This document shows positions 1 to 12,890 of a stretch of 64,000 nt of DNA, piece by piece. Origin of the DNA: Emmonsiellopsis sp. PD_33 (Eukaryota > Ascomycota > Eurotiomycetes > Onygenales > Ajellomycetaceae); NCBI GenBank assembly GCA_032988165.1, contig JANTQF010000119.1:1-64000 (forward strand), read 5' to 3'. How positions within the stretch are numbered: the first letter of the stretch is position 1; each line of letters starts with the position of its first letter. The position numbers were made by a program, and so were the translations under genes. The notes under the pieces were generated by a model. It saw only the letters and a program-made list of their open reading frames with translations. It made no database searches and was not told the origin of the DNA.

Positions 1-130
1 TGTGGTGAGAGAGTGGGAAGTGTGGGGTGTGGTTTGTGGTTAGGTGGCTGTCGTGAGTGGAGTGGGGGGGTATGTGAGGGGGGGGGGGGGGGGGGGGGGG
101 GAGGGGGGGGGGGGGAGGAGGGGGGGGGCG
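1..130. repeat. G-rich low-complexity tract
   Basis: The first 60 bases are a GT/GA-rich degenerate microsatellite. About 66-128 is an almost pure poly-G run with a few A. This is low complexity and may mark a contig edge or an assembly artefact. The bases 131-351 that follow contain a few CpG (131-195) and then AT-rich sequence with no gene that I can see; they are the left flank of the retrotransposon nest. Confidence 0.8.
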
Positions 131-351
131 CAAGCCGGGAGTGAGCAAAGTGAGCGCCATGCGGCTTGTAAGTATTGATATAATGGATCTAACTTGCGTG
201 GTTAGGATAAGTTTTAGGAGATGAGGAAGATGAAAATATAAGATGTGACTAAATGATAAGAAGTAGTAATCTTTTGAGATTAAACTCTGATGTTAGATGC
301 TAACTCATGTGATAGTTAAAGTTGCCCAACTCCACACTTCTTTATCTATAT

Positions 352-606
352 TGAAATGGCTGCACACCAACCACTCTCTAGGTTGGCTAGCTAGGCTGTA
401 ATATGATAGATAACATAGAACACAAAAAGAAAATCTCTGATCCTAAAAACTGCCTGTATCATGGATGATTCTAAGAACTATGGAAAACAGAAAAATCTAC
501 CTCTTATAAGAGGACAGGTTAGCTATCTAATTAATGGGGAAGAAAAGCATCCACAATGATCAGTGACTACATCATCAGTTAGTAACCACATGACACCTCT
601 CTCACA
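352..606 (-). repeat. Element C 3' LTR
   Basis: This 255-bp LTR matches 21395-21649 at full length without indels. Differences such as TGGCTG/TAGCTG and CACACC/CATACC are transitions. It ends in CTCACA at 606, after which the two copies diverge completely. Confidence 0.85.
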
Positions 607-735
607 TATTTCCCTCTATTAGATAGTAGTAACCCTGCTGCAAAAACCAAGTAATAAAACAGAAAAGACCTCCTCCAACATAACATAAGATAAGAAAAAA
701 AAAACTACTATAATATAAACATAAAAAAATCAATC

Positions 736-1129
736 TATTATAATACTGTGCATTTAAATGATTATACTGATAAAACATTCTACTAGGTAAGTTATCATGA
801 TACTGTGCATTTAAATGATTATGCTAGTGAAATATTCTACTAAGCTATTTATATCAGCCTGGAAGGTATATTATGATTGTTGATGTAACATATCTATATT
901 ACTACTAAAATATATATATAGTTAGCTGTTAATCTTAGTCTTTTAGAGGTTAATAATTTATTTCTTAATTAATTCTATCTATTAATATCACTTCATTCTA
1001 TTTTTATGTGCTACTAATCAATTTACCTTTATATTCTAATTTACTCTTATTTCTCAAGGTCAAAGCAGAACCATCTCTACTATACTTATCATATAAAGTA
1101 GTAATGAGTTTCTATTACTCAGTCTTATA
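736..1129 (+). repeat. Element A 5' LTR
   Basis: A 394-bp LTR. Its first 114 bases are a tandem pair of 57-bp units, each starting with a degenerate TGTCATGATGC. The canonical TG start and CA end have decayed to TA and TA here; element B's 5' LTR keeps TGTC and TTACA. Confidence 0.88.
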
Positions 1130-1159
1130 AGTTTGAATTACTCTTCTGATTATTGCAGA

Positions 1160-4100
1160 GGCAAGCTATTAGTAGCATGTTAACATTAAAGTCAGTTATA
1201 GTAATTTATGACTCTAATTATGATATCTTTACTTCTTCTAACTCTAAGACATCTGAATCAGATAACCCATTAAGTTGTACTATTTTTACTCATAATGAAC
1301 CTATAAAGATCTTATGAGAAGAAATTACCCTTTCTAAATATTATAATATTAAGATGGATGATCTAACATCTTATTACAGAAAATTTATTAATAAGTACTA
1401 TATATTTACTTGTTTTCTTGAATGTAAATATAAGTTAGCTTCTGAAAAATTCTCTTGTAATCATACTTATATTCTGTATGCTGCAATATGGCTATAAGAA
1501 ACAGTTAAGATGATTTGAAGTATTAAAAAGTTAGAATTATATTATAAAGAAATAATATTTAATTAAAATGAATTTAAAAAGTTTCTTATAGATCAACTTG
1601 AGGATCATTGTAATCACAACTATCTTATTACTTCTTAATTTCATAATCTAGTTCAACAAGAGAATCAATTAGTTCATACTTTTAAAGCTTCTTTTAATGA
1701 ATATTAGAATGAGCTTGAACATCACCTTCATACCTTATAAATATAGCTTTTTTATGCTAAGCTGCATCCCTTAATTTGAAATATTATCAACAATTATCAG
1801 ACTATTCTAATGAATTGAATAGAGCTAGTTAATCTAGCATCTCATCTTCAATCTTAATTGAAGAAATTCTGACAACCTTCTCAGTAAAATTAATCTGCTG
1901 ATATAGGTGCTGATTTTCATAATATCAGACATCCTATAGTTACCAGTGTGAATGAGAAGAATATAAAATGTAGGTAAAATAAATTTATTTCAAAATTATC
2001 TCTCAAGCCTACTAATAATATTTCTCTAAAAGAGCAGAAGAATAGAGAGGATAAGAATCTCTATTTTAATTATAATAAATCTAATCATTATGTAAAGAAT
2101 TGCTGATCTGATAAAGGGAAGAAAAAGAATAGTAAGAATATTCTAAAAATCTCTACAGTTCAAATAGAAGATGCTTTTAATTAGTAATAACTATACTTAG
2201 ATCTTCATCTTTATTTTACCATGCTTATTAATACTCCCTCCAGTGCAGTTATGATTTGTTGCCTATTCAATCCTGAGTCACAGGTGAATTGTATAGCTGT
2301 AAAGTATCTCACTAAGTACAGATAGAAAGTTCTAGAAATTTCAGGTATGACTTGATTTTCTACAGGTGATTTTTGTTTTCAATTTGGTTTGAAGATAATT
2401 TTGATAAAAGCTACTAATTTAGAAGGCTATTCAAATGATAAAGATTTACCTTGTCAAGTTATAAAAATATTAGATGAGGATATTATTCTAGGAATGCTGT
2501 GAATATTAATGAATAACCCACTAGTTAATTGGATTGCTTGAATATAGTATTATCATCTCACTGATAATCAAATAATTATTGAAAGTTTCAAGGAGTTTGT
2601 AAAAATAATTCAGGATGTACCCTGTGTTTATTATATTATTAGCAATGAAATTAATATAGGTCCTCCAGGTTGAGCCTTGATTATACTACATATAGGAACA
2701 TTGGAGTCCTCATTGGATCTATATATATAAAATGTATTTAAAAAGTTTTCTGCTGTCTTTTCAGAAAAAAATGCATCAAAATTGACTGATGTGGAAAAAG
2801 TAATATATAAAATTAATTTAATTAATAGTGCTTTATCATCCTACAGCCCTTTATATAACTTATCTGTGAAAGAACTGGATACATTACAAAAATTCTTGAA
2901 AGAGATGTAATCTTAAAATTAGATTTAACCTTCATGAAGCCCAGCCAGAGCTCTAATACTATTTGTATTCAAAAAGGATGGTAGTCTTCAACTTTATGTA
3001 GACTATCAGGATTTGAATAGGGTAACTATTAAGGACTGTACTCCACTACCACTTATCAAAGAGATAATAGACTAGCTAAGTAAGATGAAATGCTTTTCTA
3101 AGCTAGATCTCAGAGATGCATATTATCATATTCACATTAAAGAAGGTGATGAATGGAAAACAGCTTTCCAAATAAAATATAGGCATTTTAAATTTTATGT
3201 AATGCCTATAGGACTATGCAATGTGCTAGCTATATTTCAGTCCTATATTAATTAAGTACTTCATGGACTTATCAACATCTACTGTGTAGTCTATCTTAAT
3301 GATATTCTGATCTTTTTCAAAAATAAGAAAGATCATGAAAAGCACATACATTAAGTGCTGGAAAGACTCTAGTAATATAATCTTTATATAAAGGAATTAA
3401 AATGTGCTTTCTTTGCAAAGGAACTAGAGTTTCTAGGCTTTGTAATTAAGGTTAATGAAATTTGAATGGATCAAAACTGTGTGGCCACTATCCTTAAATA
3501 GTCTGAGCCTTAAATGTTTTGAGAAGTTCAAGTTTTCTTAGAATTCATAAATTTTTATTAACAGTTTATATATACTTATTCAAAAATAACTACTCCTATA
3601 ATAGACTTGCTAAAAGGCAGTATTAAGGGAAAGAAACCTAAACTATTCACATTTACTAAACAAGCTTGAATAGTGTTTCAAGAAGTTAAGCAAGCTTTCA
3701 CAGATGCTATATTGCTTAACCACTTCAACCCTGAAAAGCCTACACAAGTAGAGATAGATGCTTTGGGATTCAGAATTACTGGGATCCTCTCTCAATTATC
3801 TAAGAATGTGCAACTGAAACCCACTGGCAATACACAAGATTTTAAGAGAAGTTAGTGGGAAGGCACCTATTCACTTATAATATGTAGGTGAGATTAGTTA
3901 CCAGTCATCTTCTATTTGAAGAAGTTGAATTCAATGTAATATTAATATAATATGCATGATTAAGAATTATTGGTGATTATTGAATTATTTCAAGTGTGGA
4001 GACACTATGTGCAAGACACTAAATTCCCTATTCAGATACTAATAGATCATGCTAATTTATGTTACTTCTTCACCACCAAGAAGCTATCTAATAGACAAGC

Positions 4101-6010
4101 ACATTAAGTAGAAGAGCTATTAAAATATGATTTTTATATTCACTACTATCTGGATTGATTTAATTCTATTAATATGCCATCAAGGTGACCAGACTATGAA
4201 ATAGTCCTTTGAGAGGAAGATGTTGATGGAGTACTTCCTATATTATAGTGAAAACTAGCTGCATAGAGTTCAGTCATACCTAGTATAGGTAATGTCAATG
4301 AAGTACCTGTGAAGAGAAGATACATGATGTTAGAGACAACTATGCAGAGTAGTTAAAATAATATTATACAACTAGCTAGTATAATATTATCCAAGAGGGC
4401 TAGTACTAATGATCTAGAACATCTTGTGCCTCATTTAGCAGCTATGAAAGCTGTACAAAATGAAATAGGCTATAATCTCCCATCTAGAATACTTATTGAG
4501 TTTATTAAAGAGGTACAGAAGAGGGATGCCTTTACTGCATCTCAAATTCAAGAATTGAATAGATGTGGAGATTCTGGAAGAGATTTCCTAACTGGGTCTG
4601 TAGATTTAAGACCAGCCAAGTTAGCTATAAATTGTTAGCATCTTGGAGAGTGTGAACTCCTGATGCAAAATGAATCTATCTTCATCTCAGAAAGTAGGGC
4701 CTTATGTAAAGAGCTACTATGCATCCATCATGATGATTCCTATGTAGGACATTTTGAGATCAATAAGATGAAAGAATTACTTTAAAGGAAGTATACATGA
4801 AAAGAGATTCAAAAGGACATAGTTGATTATATCAATACATGCAATGTATGCCAAAGGGTGAAGGTTCTGAGACACTTATGCTATGGAACCTTATTGTTGT
4901 TGCTAATTTCAGATTGGCTGTGGAAATCTATATTAATGGATTTTATAGTGAATTTACTGAAATTCTAATTTCAGGGCAAGAGATATGATAGTATTTTAGT
5001 CATTATTAATCAATATATAAAGATGACTAAATATATCCCCTGTCTAAAGACCATTAAAGCCCTGGATCTAGCTGAATTGATTATAGGTTTGATAGTTAAT
5101 GAATATGGACCTTCAAAGTCAATTATATCTAATTGCAGATTGATATTCACAAGCTACTTCTGGTCAGCATTTTACTATCATCTTTAAATTTGATGAAATT
5201 TATCAATGGCCTTTCACCCTCAATCTGACAGTCAAACTGAACATCAAAATCAAATATTAGAGCATTATCTTTAAATATATTACTCCTACTATCAAGATGA
5301 TTGGCCAAAACATTTATCAACAGCTTAATTTACTTATAATAATGCTAAATAAGCTTCATTGAATATGTCTCCATTTTTCATATTCCTCAGATATAATCTA
5401 GATCTACTCCAAGATGTCATGAATAACATTCTTGAGGGGGAGGCAAGCTCCACTGGAAATCAAAGAAAGCCTTAAGAAGTACTAAATGTGACATAAAGAC
5501 TTAAGATGTTAAGGAAAGTTCATGAGATGTTAATGAATATTCTACATTATACCTATAAAAAGCAAGTGCAGTATTATGATTAGAAGTATAAATCAATAAC
5601 ATTTCAACTTAGAGAAGAAGTCTTAATTTTAGTAAAGAATATTAAGATAATAAGACCATGTAAAAAGCTAGATAATTAATGGCTTGAACTATTCTCAATT
5701 ATCAAGATAATTGGAAAGCAAGCTTATAAGGTTAAGCTACTCTCATTATTTAGTAATATTCATCCTATTTTTCATGTTTTGCTATTAGAGCTGTATCAAC
5801 AGTGGCTGGGAGAAGAACCACTAAGACTGAATAAAATAAAAATAACTGAGGATATTAAATATATTATTAAAAGAGTATTAGATAAATAAATAGGGAAGAA
5901 TTAGAAGTCAAGATATCTAGTTAAATGAGAAGAATATCTAGATTCAGAAAATACCTGAAAATCAAAAGAGAATCTAGAAAATACTTGCAATCTAGTTGAA
6001 GTATGAAAGT
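1160..6010 (+). pseudogene. Element A gag-pol remnant (CCHC gag, PR, RT, RNase H, IN, chromodomain)
   Basis: Conceptual translation with many stops shows gag with a CCHC knuckle near 2070-2110 (HYVKNC). The protease region is near 2220-2650. RT spans about 2930-3400 and includes FKKDG and VDYQDLN; the catalytic motif reads YLND, a G-to-A change from YLDD, near 3291. The RNase H core is near 3740-4110 (FTTKKLSNRQA). The integrase HHCC zinc finger lies near 4735-4865 (CNVCQR), followed by the integrase core. A chromodomain lies at about 5845-6005 (SRYLVK ... NLENTCNLVE). Such C-terminal chromodomains define the chromovirus branch of Metaviridae and direct integration to heterochromatin. Frame breaks are almost all CAA/CAG/TGG-type codons turned into stops. 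Confidence 0.85.
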
Positions 6011-6439
6011 AGGTAAATTATAATTAAGACATAAGAACCCCTTATTACTAAAAATGAGAATAAGGTTAAAAGTGAAAATAATTTATCCCTCTACCCCTTT
6101 TCTCTCATAGGGTTTTTAGGTAGGTGGGCTGGGATCAATAATCTAGGTATAGGATAAAATAATACTCTTCTCCTATTTTCTCATGTGATTTTAGGAGTTT
6201 AATAAGGCTATCACCTTATGAAAAGTGAAAAGAAAATATGCTAGAATAATAACCTTAAGGGGCAAATGAATATCATTTTATTATTTTTGCCTAAAAACTA
6301 CAGGAAAAAAAAAAAGTAAAGATATAATAATAGGAAATACAACTATACTCCTCTCTGACCTGCTACCCTATAATGGGTGGGCTGCAACCTATATTATATA
6401 ATTAGTATATAAGATAGATGTAGGAAAAATATAATAGAT

Positions 6440-7190
6440 TTATTACCTTCTCTATTAACTTCTTAATCTCTAATAACTACTTCATAATCTAGTATAATAG
6501 GGTAATAGTCTTCTTTTTCTGAGTTATATAGTATGCAACTCTCAGCTTGCATAGAGAGTGCTTACAGGTATAGACTTCTATATTAGAGATAAATATAATC
6601 ATTAAGATCTTAATTACCTTAGCTGATATTAACTTAGTAGCTTCAAAATCAACTAATTTCTATAGCTAATATAACTGTTTGTGAAAGAGTGCTAACATCT
6701 AGAATCTGATTAGTATATAATGTGTATACACAGTGTTAATAAGTTGTGAGAGATAACTTATAGTGATATAGGAGTTACAGCCCTTTACACAGTAGTTATA
6801 ATGATGATATGCAGACTTATAACTACATATAACTCTCTTACTATACTAATAGAGCTTTATACATTGCAGATAGGAATTTTGCTCTGTAAACTAAATCATT
6901 ATAAAGATAGCTTTATTAGTTTCCTCTATAAATTCAGAGGAGGAATTTAATAAGAATGACTTAAGAATATTACTTAATTATATTTCCTCATTTTTCTCAG
7001 ATTTTACTGATACTACTATCTTCAGAGGATACTCAGGAAATTCCTATACTTGGAGAAGATCTTGCATGTGATGGGCTCTATCATTATAATCCTCAATGTC
7101 TAAGAAACATAGAGTGTAACCCTTTTTCAAGAGCACATTAGAATTGACACTCAGAGAGTATAAGTTCAGAGGCTATAACTCATTAGCTTC
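6440..7190 (-). pseudogene. Element A antisense reading frame between chromodomain and 3' LTR
   Basis: Read on the minus strand from about 7160 to 6450, one frame stays protein-like for more than 200 codons. It begins around NLYSLS and continues with DYNDRAHHMQDL and ISAKVIKILM. It is broken only by about eight TAG/TAA codons, each explainable as a decayed CAG, CAA or TGG. The matching stretch of element B (about 13330-14060) keeps the same frame. I do not recognise the product. Antisense frames between pol and 3' LTR are known in some plant gypsy lineages (Tat/Retand); any link to those is inference. Confidence 0.45.
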
Positions 7191-7847
7191 TCATTTCTAA
7201 CTTATATATAAGAATTATATTATTATCTTTTCTTTTTCCTTTATTTTCTTCTCCTCTTTCTTCTTCTTCTTCTGCTTCTCCCAACCCCCCTGTTGGGAGC
7301 ATACACATTTAGCTGGTACTTTAGTGCAACTAGAGAGGCTAGAAGTAGCTGAATGAACTAGCAGTACATTATAATAAGTCACTATACTATGTTAACTAGG
7401 TGTTTTGATTGTAACTCATATAAAACTATAAGATTTATCAGTGAGAGAGGGTGAGACTAGGTTAAGAATCATTATTTTAAAACTAATGAGATAAAACTAA
7501 AATTATGGATATTTTAATCTAAATTACATATTAGCCTTGTACTTATCTCATTCTCATTATAAATATATGTTTTTACACACATTCTGAACATTTCTTGATG
7601 CTTTTTGGACTTACTGGAGTAAATATCTAGTGGGTTACAAAAAGAAGAATTCTGGTAGTTCTATAAAATCTTTTATTAGTATTTCTTTATTACTAGGAAA
7701 CTTACCCTTAGTTCTCAATTCAGAAATGTAGCATTTATATTGCTATAATATATTATTAATACTATGTAATAACTCTGATGGCTGATTACTCCTCTAAAAG
7801 ACACATAATCTAAACTTCAGAATAAAGCCTCTTAAGGAGGAGGTAAT

Positions 7848-8241
7848 TATTATGATGCTATACATTTAAATGGTTATGCTAATGAAACATTTCACTAGGT
7901 GAGTTATTATAATACTATATATTTAAATGATTATACTGGTGAAATGTTCTATTAGACTATCTATATCAGCCTGAGAGGTGTATCATAATTATTGATGTGA
8001 TATATCTACATTACTACTGAGGCATATATATAGTTAGCTGCTGACCCCAGTCTTCTGAAGGTTAGTAATTTATTTCTTAATCAATCCTATCTATTAATAT
8101 TACTTCATTCTATTTCTATATACTACTAATTAGTTTACCTTTATATCCTGATTCATCCTTACTCCTTAAGGTTGAAGTAGAACCATCTCTACTACACTTA
8201 TCATATAAAGTGGTAATAAGTTTCTGCTATCTGACCTTACA
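7848..8241 (+). repeat. Element A 3' LTR
   Basis: A 394-bp copy of the element A LTR ending in TTACA at 8241. It follows a polypurine tract and is followed by the target duplication TAATC. Confidence 0.9.
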
Positions 8242-8289
8242 TAATCACTCTAAATATTATCTTTACTTACTATTTATTAATCTCATCTA

Positions 8290-9300
8290 TATTCATCTCC
8301 TGCTCCTTTTCCTACTTTATCAGCTTTATAATTACTCATAATACCTTGAGCATTTTCAGCATGATCCTCATGGGCTTTCCCATATACTATATAGTAAGAA
8401 ATGATAGAGTATTTAATTATTTCTTTCTATTCTTCTTAACCCATTTCTCCCAAACTTTACATATATTACCATCCAAATCAAAATCATATGAATAGACTAC
8501 CTCTAATAGTTTTCTAGGGAAAGCCTCAGAGACCTCATCTGCCCAGTACTTAGTCTTCTGAACCTAATTATTATCCTGTTTATAAAAATATGAGACCTCT
8601 TGTCCCTATAATATCTCCTCTGCCTGTATAAGGTCTCCTGTAAAGTATAGATATTAATCTAGCTGTAAAGCCTATAAGTTATTTATATATCTAATAGTTT
8701 TGTGCTCTAATATTACTTCATTAGCTGAGTATTAAAGAACCTTAAGTTGATTTCCCCCATCACTGTGATTGATCATGACTGTTACTTTTCCTGCTACCTT
8801 TCAGGCTGTGTTGCTCCCTGATGCTTTGCATTTGCAATACTTGACTAGTTACTTTATTTTACTATTTATATTATCCTGCTGAGATGACTTATGAGCTGAA
8901 CACTACTTCATTTTCTAGTAAAGATATTATTATTCTTCATTGAAAGCCTGCTTCTCTGTGGTGTTGTTGCCTTGCTCAGTTCCTGATTGAGTGTTAGCTA
9001 ATACAAAAGAATTTCCAAAGTACTTATAGTCTCTAGGTTCTCCCACTGGGGTCTGTGATAATTTCCCTCTCACTATAAATAGATTCTATTCATTACTGGT
9101 ATTTAGCTGTGTCTGCTTCTATACTTCTACCTCTACATAAAGCTGGTGCATAATCTTATTCTTTATTAGAAATTAATTATTAATTTGCAACAGCCAGACT
9201 TCATCCTCTGAATTAAGGTTGAGGGTTAAGAGGCTTTAGCTATCATCCTGTAAAGGTCTGTTTCTAATTGATGTAGAGCTGTCTGGAAGTACTATAAAGC
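8290..9300 (-). pseudogene. Element C accessory reading frame downstream of integrase
   Basis: This segment lies between insertions A and B and belongs to the interior of element C, on the 3' side of its integrase. On the minus strand a long frame, broken by stop codons of the decayed type, gives protein-like stretches: VGEPRDYKYFGNSF near 9040, VMINHSDGGNQ near 8770 and YWADEVSEAFPRKLLEVV near 8500-8550. A shift of frame near 8420 continues with another readable stretch (YGKAHEDHAENAQ). I do not recognise any domain. It is not the gag of C, because a CCHC gag lies at the other end near 20.3 kb. It could be an extra ORF of the element or captured host sequence. Confidence 0.45.
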
Positions 9301-9340
9301 TAATAGGAAACTCTGAATAAAGTAATAAAGTAAATAAGAG

Positions 9341-9734
9341 TGTCATGATGCTATACATTTGAATGGTTATACTAATAAAACATTCTACTAGGCAAGTTAT
9401 TATGATGCTGTGCATTTAAATGATTATGCTAATAAAATGTTCTACTAGGCTATTTATATCAGCCTGAAAGATATATTATAATTGTTGGTGTGATGTATCT
9501 ACATTGCCACTAAGGCATATATATAATTAGCTGCTAACTCTAGTTTTCTGGAGGTTAGTAATTTATTTCTTAATTAATTCTATTTATTAATATTACTTCA
9601 TTTTATTTCTACATGCTACTAATTAGTTTATCTTTATATCCTGATCCATCTTTACTTCTCAAGATCAAAATAGAATCATCTCTACTATACTTATCATATA
9701 AAGTGATGATAAGTTTCTACCACCTAGTCTTACA
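9341..9734 (+). repeat. Element B 5' LTR
   Basis: This is the best preserved LTR end: it begins TGTCATGATGC and finishes TTACA. It contains two 57-bp tandem units starting at 9341 and 9398. The bases just downstream do not start with TGG, so no standard tRNA 3'-end primer site is visible. Confidence 0.9.
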
Positions 9735-9757
9735 AGTTCAAATCACTCCTCTAATCA

Positions 9758-12700
9758 TTGCAGAGGCAAGCTATTAGCAGCATATCAACATTAAAGCTAA
9801 TTATAGTAATTTATAGCTCTAATCATGATATCTCTATGTCTTCTGACTCTAAGGCATCTAAACTGAATAACTCATTAAGTTGTACTATTTTTACTCATAA
9901 TGAATCTATAAAGATCTTACAAGAAGAGATCACTCTTTCTAAATATTATAATATTAAGATGGGTGATCCAACATCTTATTACAAGAAATCTATTAATAAG
10001 TATTATATATTTACTCATTTTCTTAAATGTAAATATAAGTTAGCTCCTGAAAAATTCTCTCATAATCATGCCTGTGTCCTGTATGCTGTGATATAGCTAT
10101 AAGAAACAGTCAAGATGACTTAGAGTATTAAAAAGTTAGAATTACATTATGAAGAGATGATGTTTAACTAGAATGAATTTAAAAAGTTTCTCATAAATCA
10201 ACTTGAGAATCATTATAATTATAGCTATCTTATTACTTCTCAATTTTATAATCTAGTTCAACAAGAGAATCAATCAGTTCATGCTTTTGAAGCTTCTTTT
10301 AATGAATATTAGAATAAGCTTGAACATCACCTTCATACCTTATAAATACAGCTTTTTTATGCTAAGCTACATCCCTTAATTCAGAATACTATTAATAATT
10401 ATCAGACTATTTTAATAGATCAAATAGAGCTAGTTAATCTAGTATCTCATCTTCAATCTTAATTGAAGAAACTCTAATAACCTTCTCAGCAAAACCAATC
10501 TACTGATACAGGTGCTGATTTTTGTAATATTAGGTGTCCTATAATTACCAGTGTGAATGAGAAGGATATGAAATGTAGGTAAGATGAATTTATTTTAAAG
10601 CTATCTCTCAAGCCTACTAATAATATTTCTTCAAAAGAGTGGAAGAATAGAGAGGATAAGAATCTCTATTTTAATTGTGATAAATCTGGTCATTATGTAA
10701 AGGATTGCTGATCTAGTAAAGAGAAGAAAAAGGACAGTAAGAATGTTCTAAAAATCTCTATAGTTCAAATAGAAGATGCTTCTAATTAGTAATAACTATA
10801 CTTAAATCTTTATCTTCATTTTATCATGCTTGTTAATACTCCCTTTGGTGTGATTATGACTCATTGCCTATTCAATCTCAGATTGTAGGTGAATTGCATA
10901 GCTGCAAAGTATCTTACTAAGTATGAATGAAAAGTTCTAAAAATTTCAGATATAACTTGATTTTCTATGGGTGATTTTTATTTCTAATTTAGTTTGAAGA
11001 TGATTTTGATAAAAGCTACTGATTCAGAAGGCTATTCAAATGATGAAGATTTACCTTGTCAAGTTATAAAAATGTTAGATAAGGATATTATTTTAGGAAT
11101 GCTGTGGATATTAATGAATAACTTACTAATTAATTGGATTGCTTAAATATGATATTATCACCTCACTAATAATTAAATAACTATTGAAAGTTTCAAGGAG
11201 TTTGCAAAAATGATTCAGGATGCACCCTGTGTTTATTATATTATCAGCAATAAAATTGATATAGGTCCTTCAGGTTGAACCTCAGTTACACTATGTATAA
11301 GAGTATTGGAGTCCTTATTGGATCTATATATATAAAATATATTTAAAAAGTTTTCTACTATCTTTTCAGAAAAAGGTGCATCAAAATTGGCTGATATGGA
11401 AAAAGTGGTACATGAAATCAATTTAATTGATGATGCTTTACTACCCTACAGCCCTTTATATAATTTATCTGTGAAAGAACTAAATACATTACAAAAATTC
11501 TTGAAAGAGATGTAGTCTTAAAATTGAATTCAACCTTCATAAAGCCCAGCTGAAGCTCTAATACTATTTATACCTAAAAAGGATGGTAGTCTTCAACTTT
11601 ATATAGACTATCAGGGTTTGAATAGAGTAACTATTAAGAACTGTACTCTATTATTACTTATTAAAAAGATGATGGATTAGCTGAGCAAGATGAAATACTT
11701 TTCTAAGCTAGATCTTAAAGATATGTATTATAATATTCACATTAAGAAAGATAATGAATGGAAAATAGCTTTCTAAACAAAATATAAGCATTTTAAATTT
11801 TGTATAATACTTATAGGACTATGTAATGTGCTGGCTACATTTCAGTCCTATGTTAATTAAGTACTTCATGAACTTATTGATGTCTGCTGTGTAGTCTACC
11901 TTAATGATATTCTGATCTTTTCCAAAAATGAGAAAGATCATGAAAAGTACATACATTAAGTGCTAAAAAGACTCTAGTAATATAACCTTTATATAAAGGA
12001 ATCAAAATGTGCTTTCTTCATAAAGGAACTAGAGTTTCTAGGCTTTGTGGTTAGAGTTAATGGAATTTGAATGGATTAAAACCATGTAGTCACTATCTTT
12101 AAATGGCCTGAGCCTTAAATATTTCAAGAAGTTCAAATTTTCTTAGGATTCACAAATTTCTATCAACAGTTTATATATGCTTATTCAAAAATAATTACTC
12201 TCATAACAGACTTGCTAAAAGATAGTATCAAGGGAAAGAAACCTGGACCATTTATATTTACTAAACAAGCTTAAATAGCATTTTAAGAAGTTAAGCAAGC
12301 TTTTGCAACATCCTTGAGGGGGAGGCAAGCTCCACTAGAAATCAAAGAAAGCCTTGGGAAGTACCAGATGTGATGTAAAGACTTAAGATGTTAGGGAAAG
12401 TCTGTGAGATATTAATAAATACCCTATATCATGCCTATAAAAAGTAGGTACAGTACTATGACTAAAAGTATAAACTAATGACATTTCAACTTGAAGAAGA
12501 AGTCTTAATTTCAGCAAAGAATATTAAGACAATAAGACCATGCAAAAAGCTAGATAATTAATGACTTGAACTATTCCTAATTATCAAGATAATTGAAAAG
12601 TAAGCTTATAAGGTTAAGCTACTTTCATCATTCAGTAATATTCACTCTATTTTTCATGTTTTACTATTAGAGCTGTATTGACAGCAGCCAGGAGAAGAAC

Positions 12701-12890
12701 CACTGAGACTGAATGGAATAAAAATAGCTGGGGATATTAAATATGTTGTTAAAAGAGTATTGAATAAATGAATAGAAAAGAATCAGAAGTCAAGATATCT
12801 AGTTAAATGGGAAGAATATTTAGATTTAGAAAATATCTGGGAACTAAAAGAGAATTTAGAAAATACTTGCAATCTAGTTGAAGTATAAAA
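9758..12890 (+). pseudogene. Element B gag-pol remnant lacking RNase H end and integrase
   Basis: A 112-codon open gag N-terminus survives at 9758-10096. The zinc knuckle near 10675-10715 reads NCDKSGHYVKDC with the first Cys changed. RT motifs lie at about 11570-12020, again with a YLND catalytic site (near 11900). After the deletion junction at about 12305, the frame resumes in the integrase C-terminus and a chromodomain (about 12730-12890; YLVKWEEYLD is intact here). Numerous stops mean no functional product. Confidence 0.82.

Larger units (their letters stand above)
736..8241 (+). mobile_element. Element A: full-length chromovirus-type Ty3/gypsy retrotransposon, RIP-degraded
   Basis: This element of about 7.5 kb is bounded by 394-bp LTRs (736-1129 and 7848-8241). 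The flanking 5-mers CAATC (731-735) and TAATC (8242-8246) are a target duplication differing by one C-to-T change. A polypurine tract (AAGGAGGAGG, 7834-7843) precedes the 3' LTR. Gag, protease, RT, RNase H, integrase and chromodomain remnants run left to right. It lies inside element C, so it inserted later. Many in-frame TAA/TAG/TGA codons make it incapable of coding a full polyprotein. Confidence 0.9.

Noticed and set aside
9735..9765. Possible tRNA fragment (GTTCAAATC, like a T-loop) next to the LTR
   Set aside because: The flanking bases do not form the T-stem or acceptor stem, so no tRNA gene is supported.
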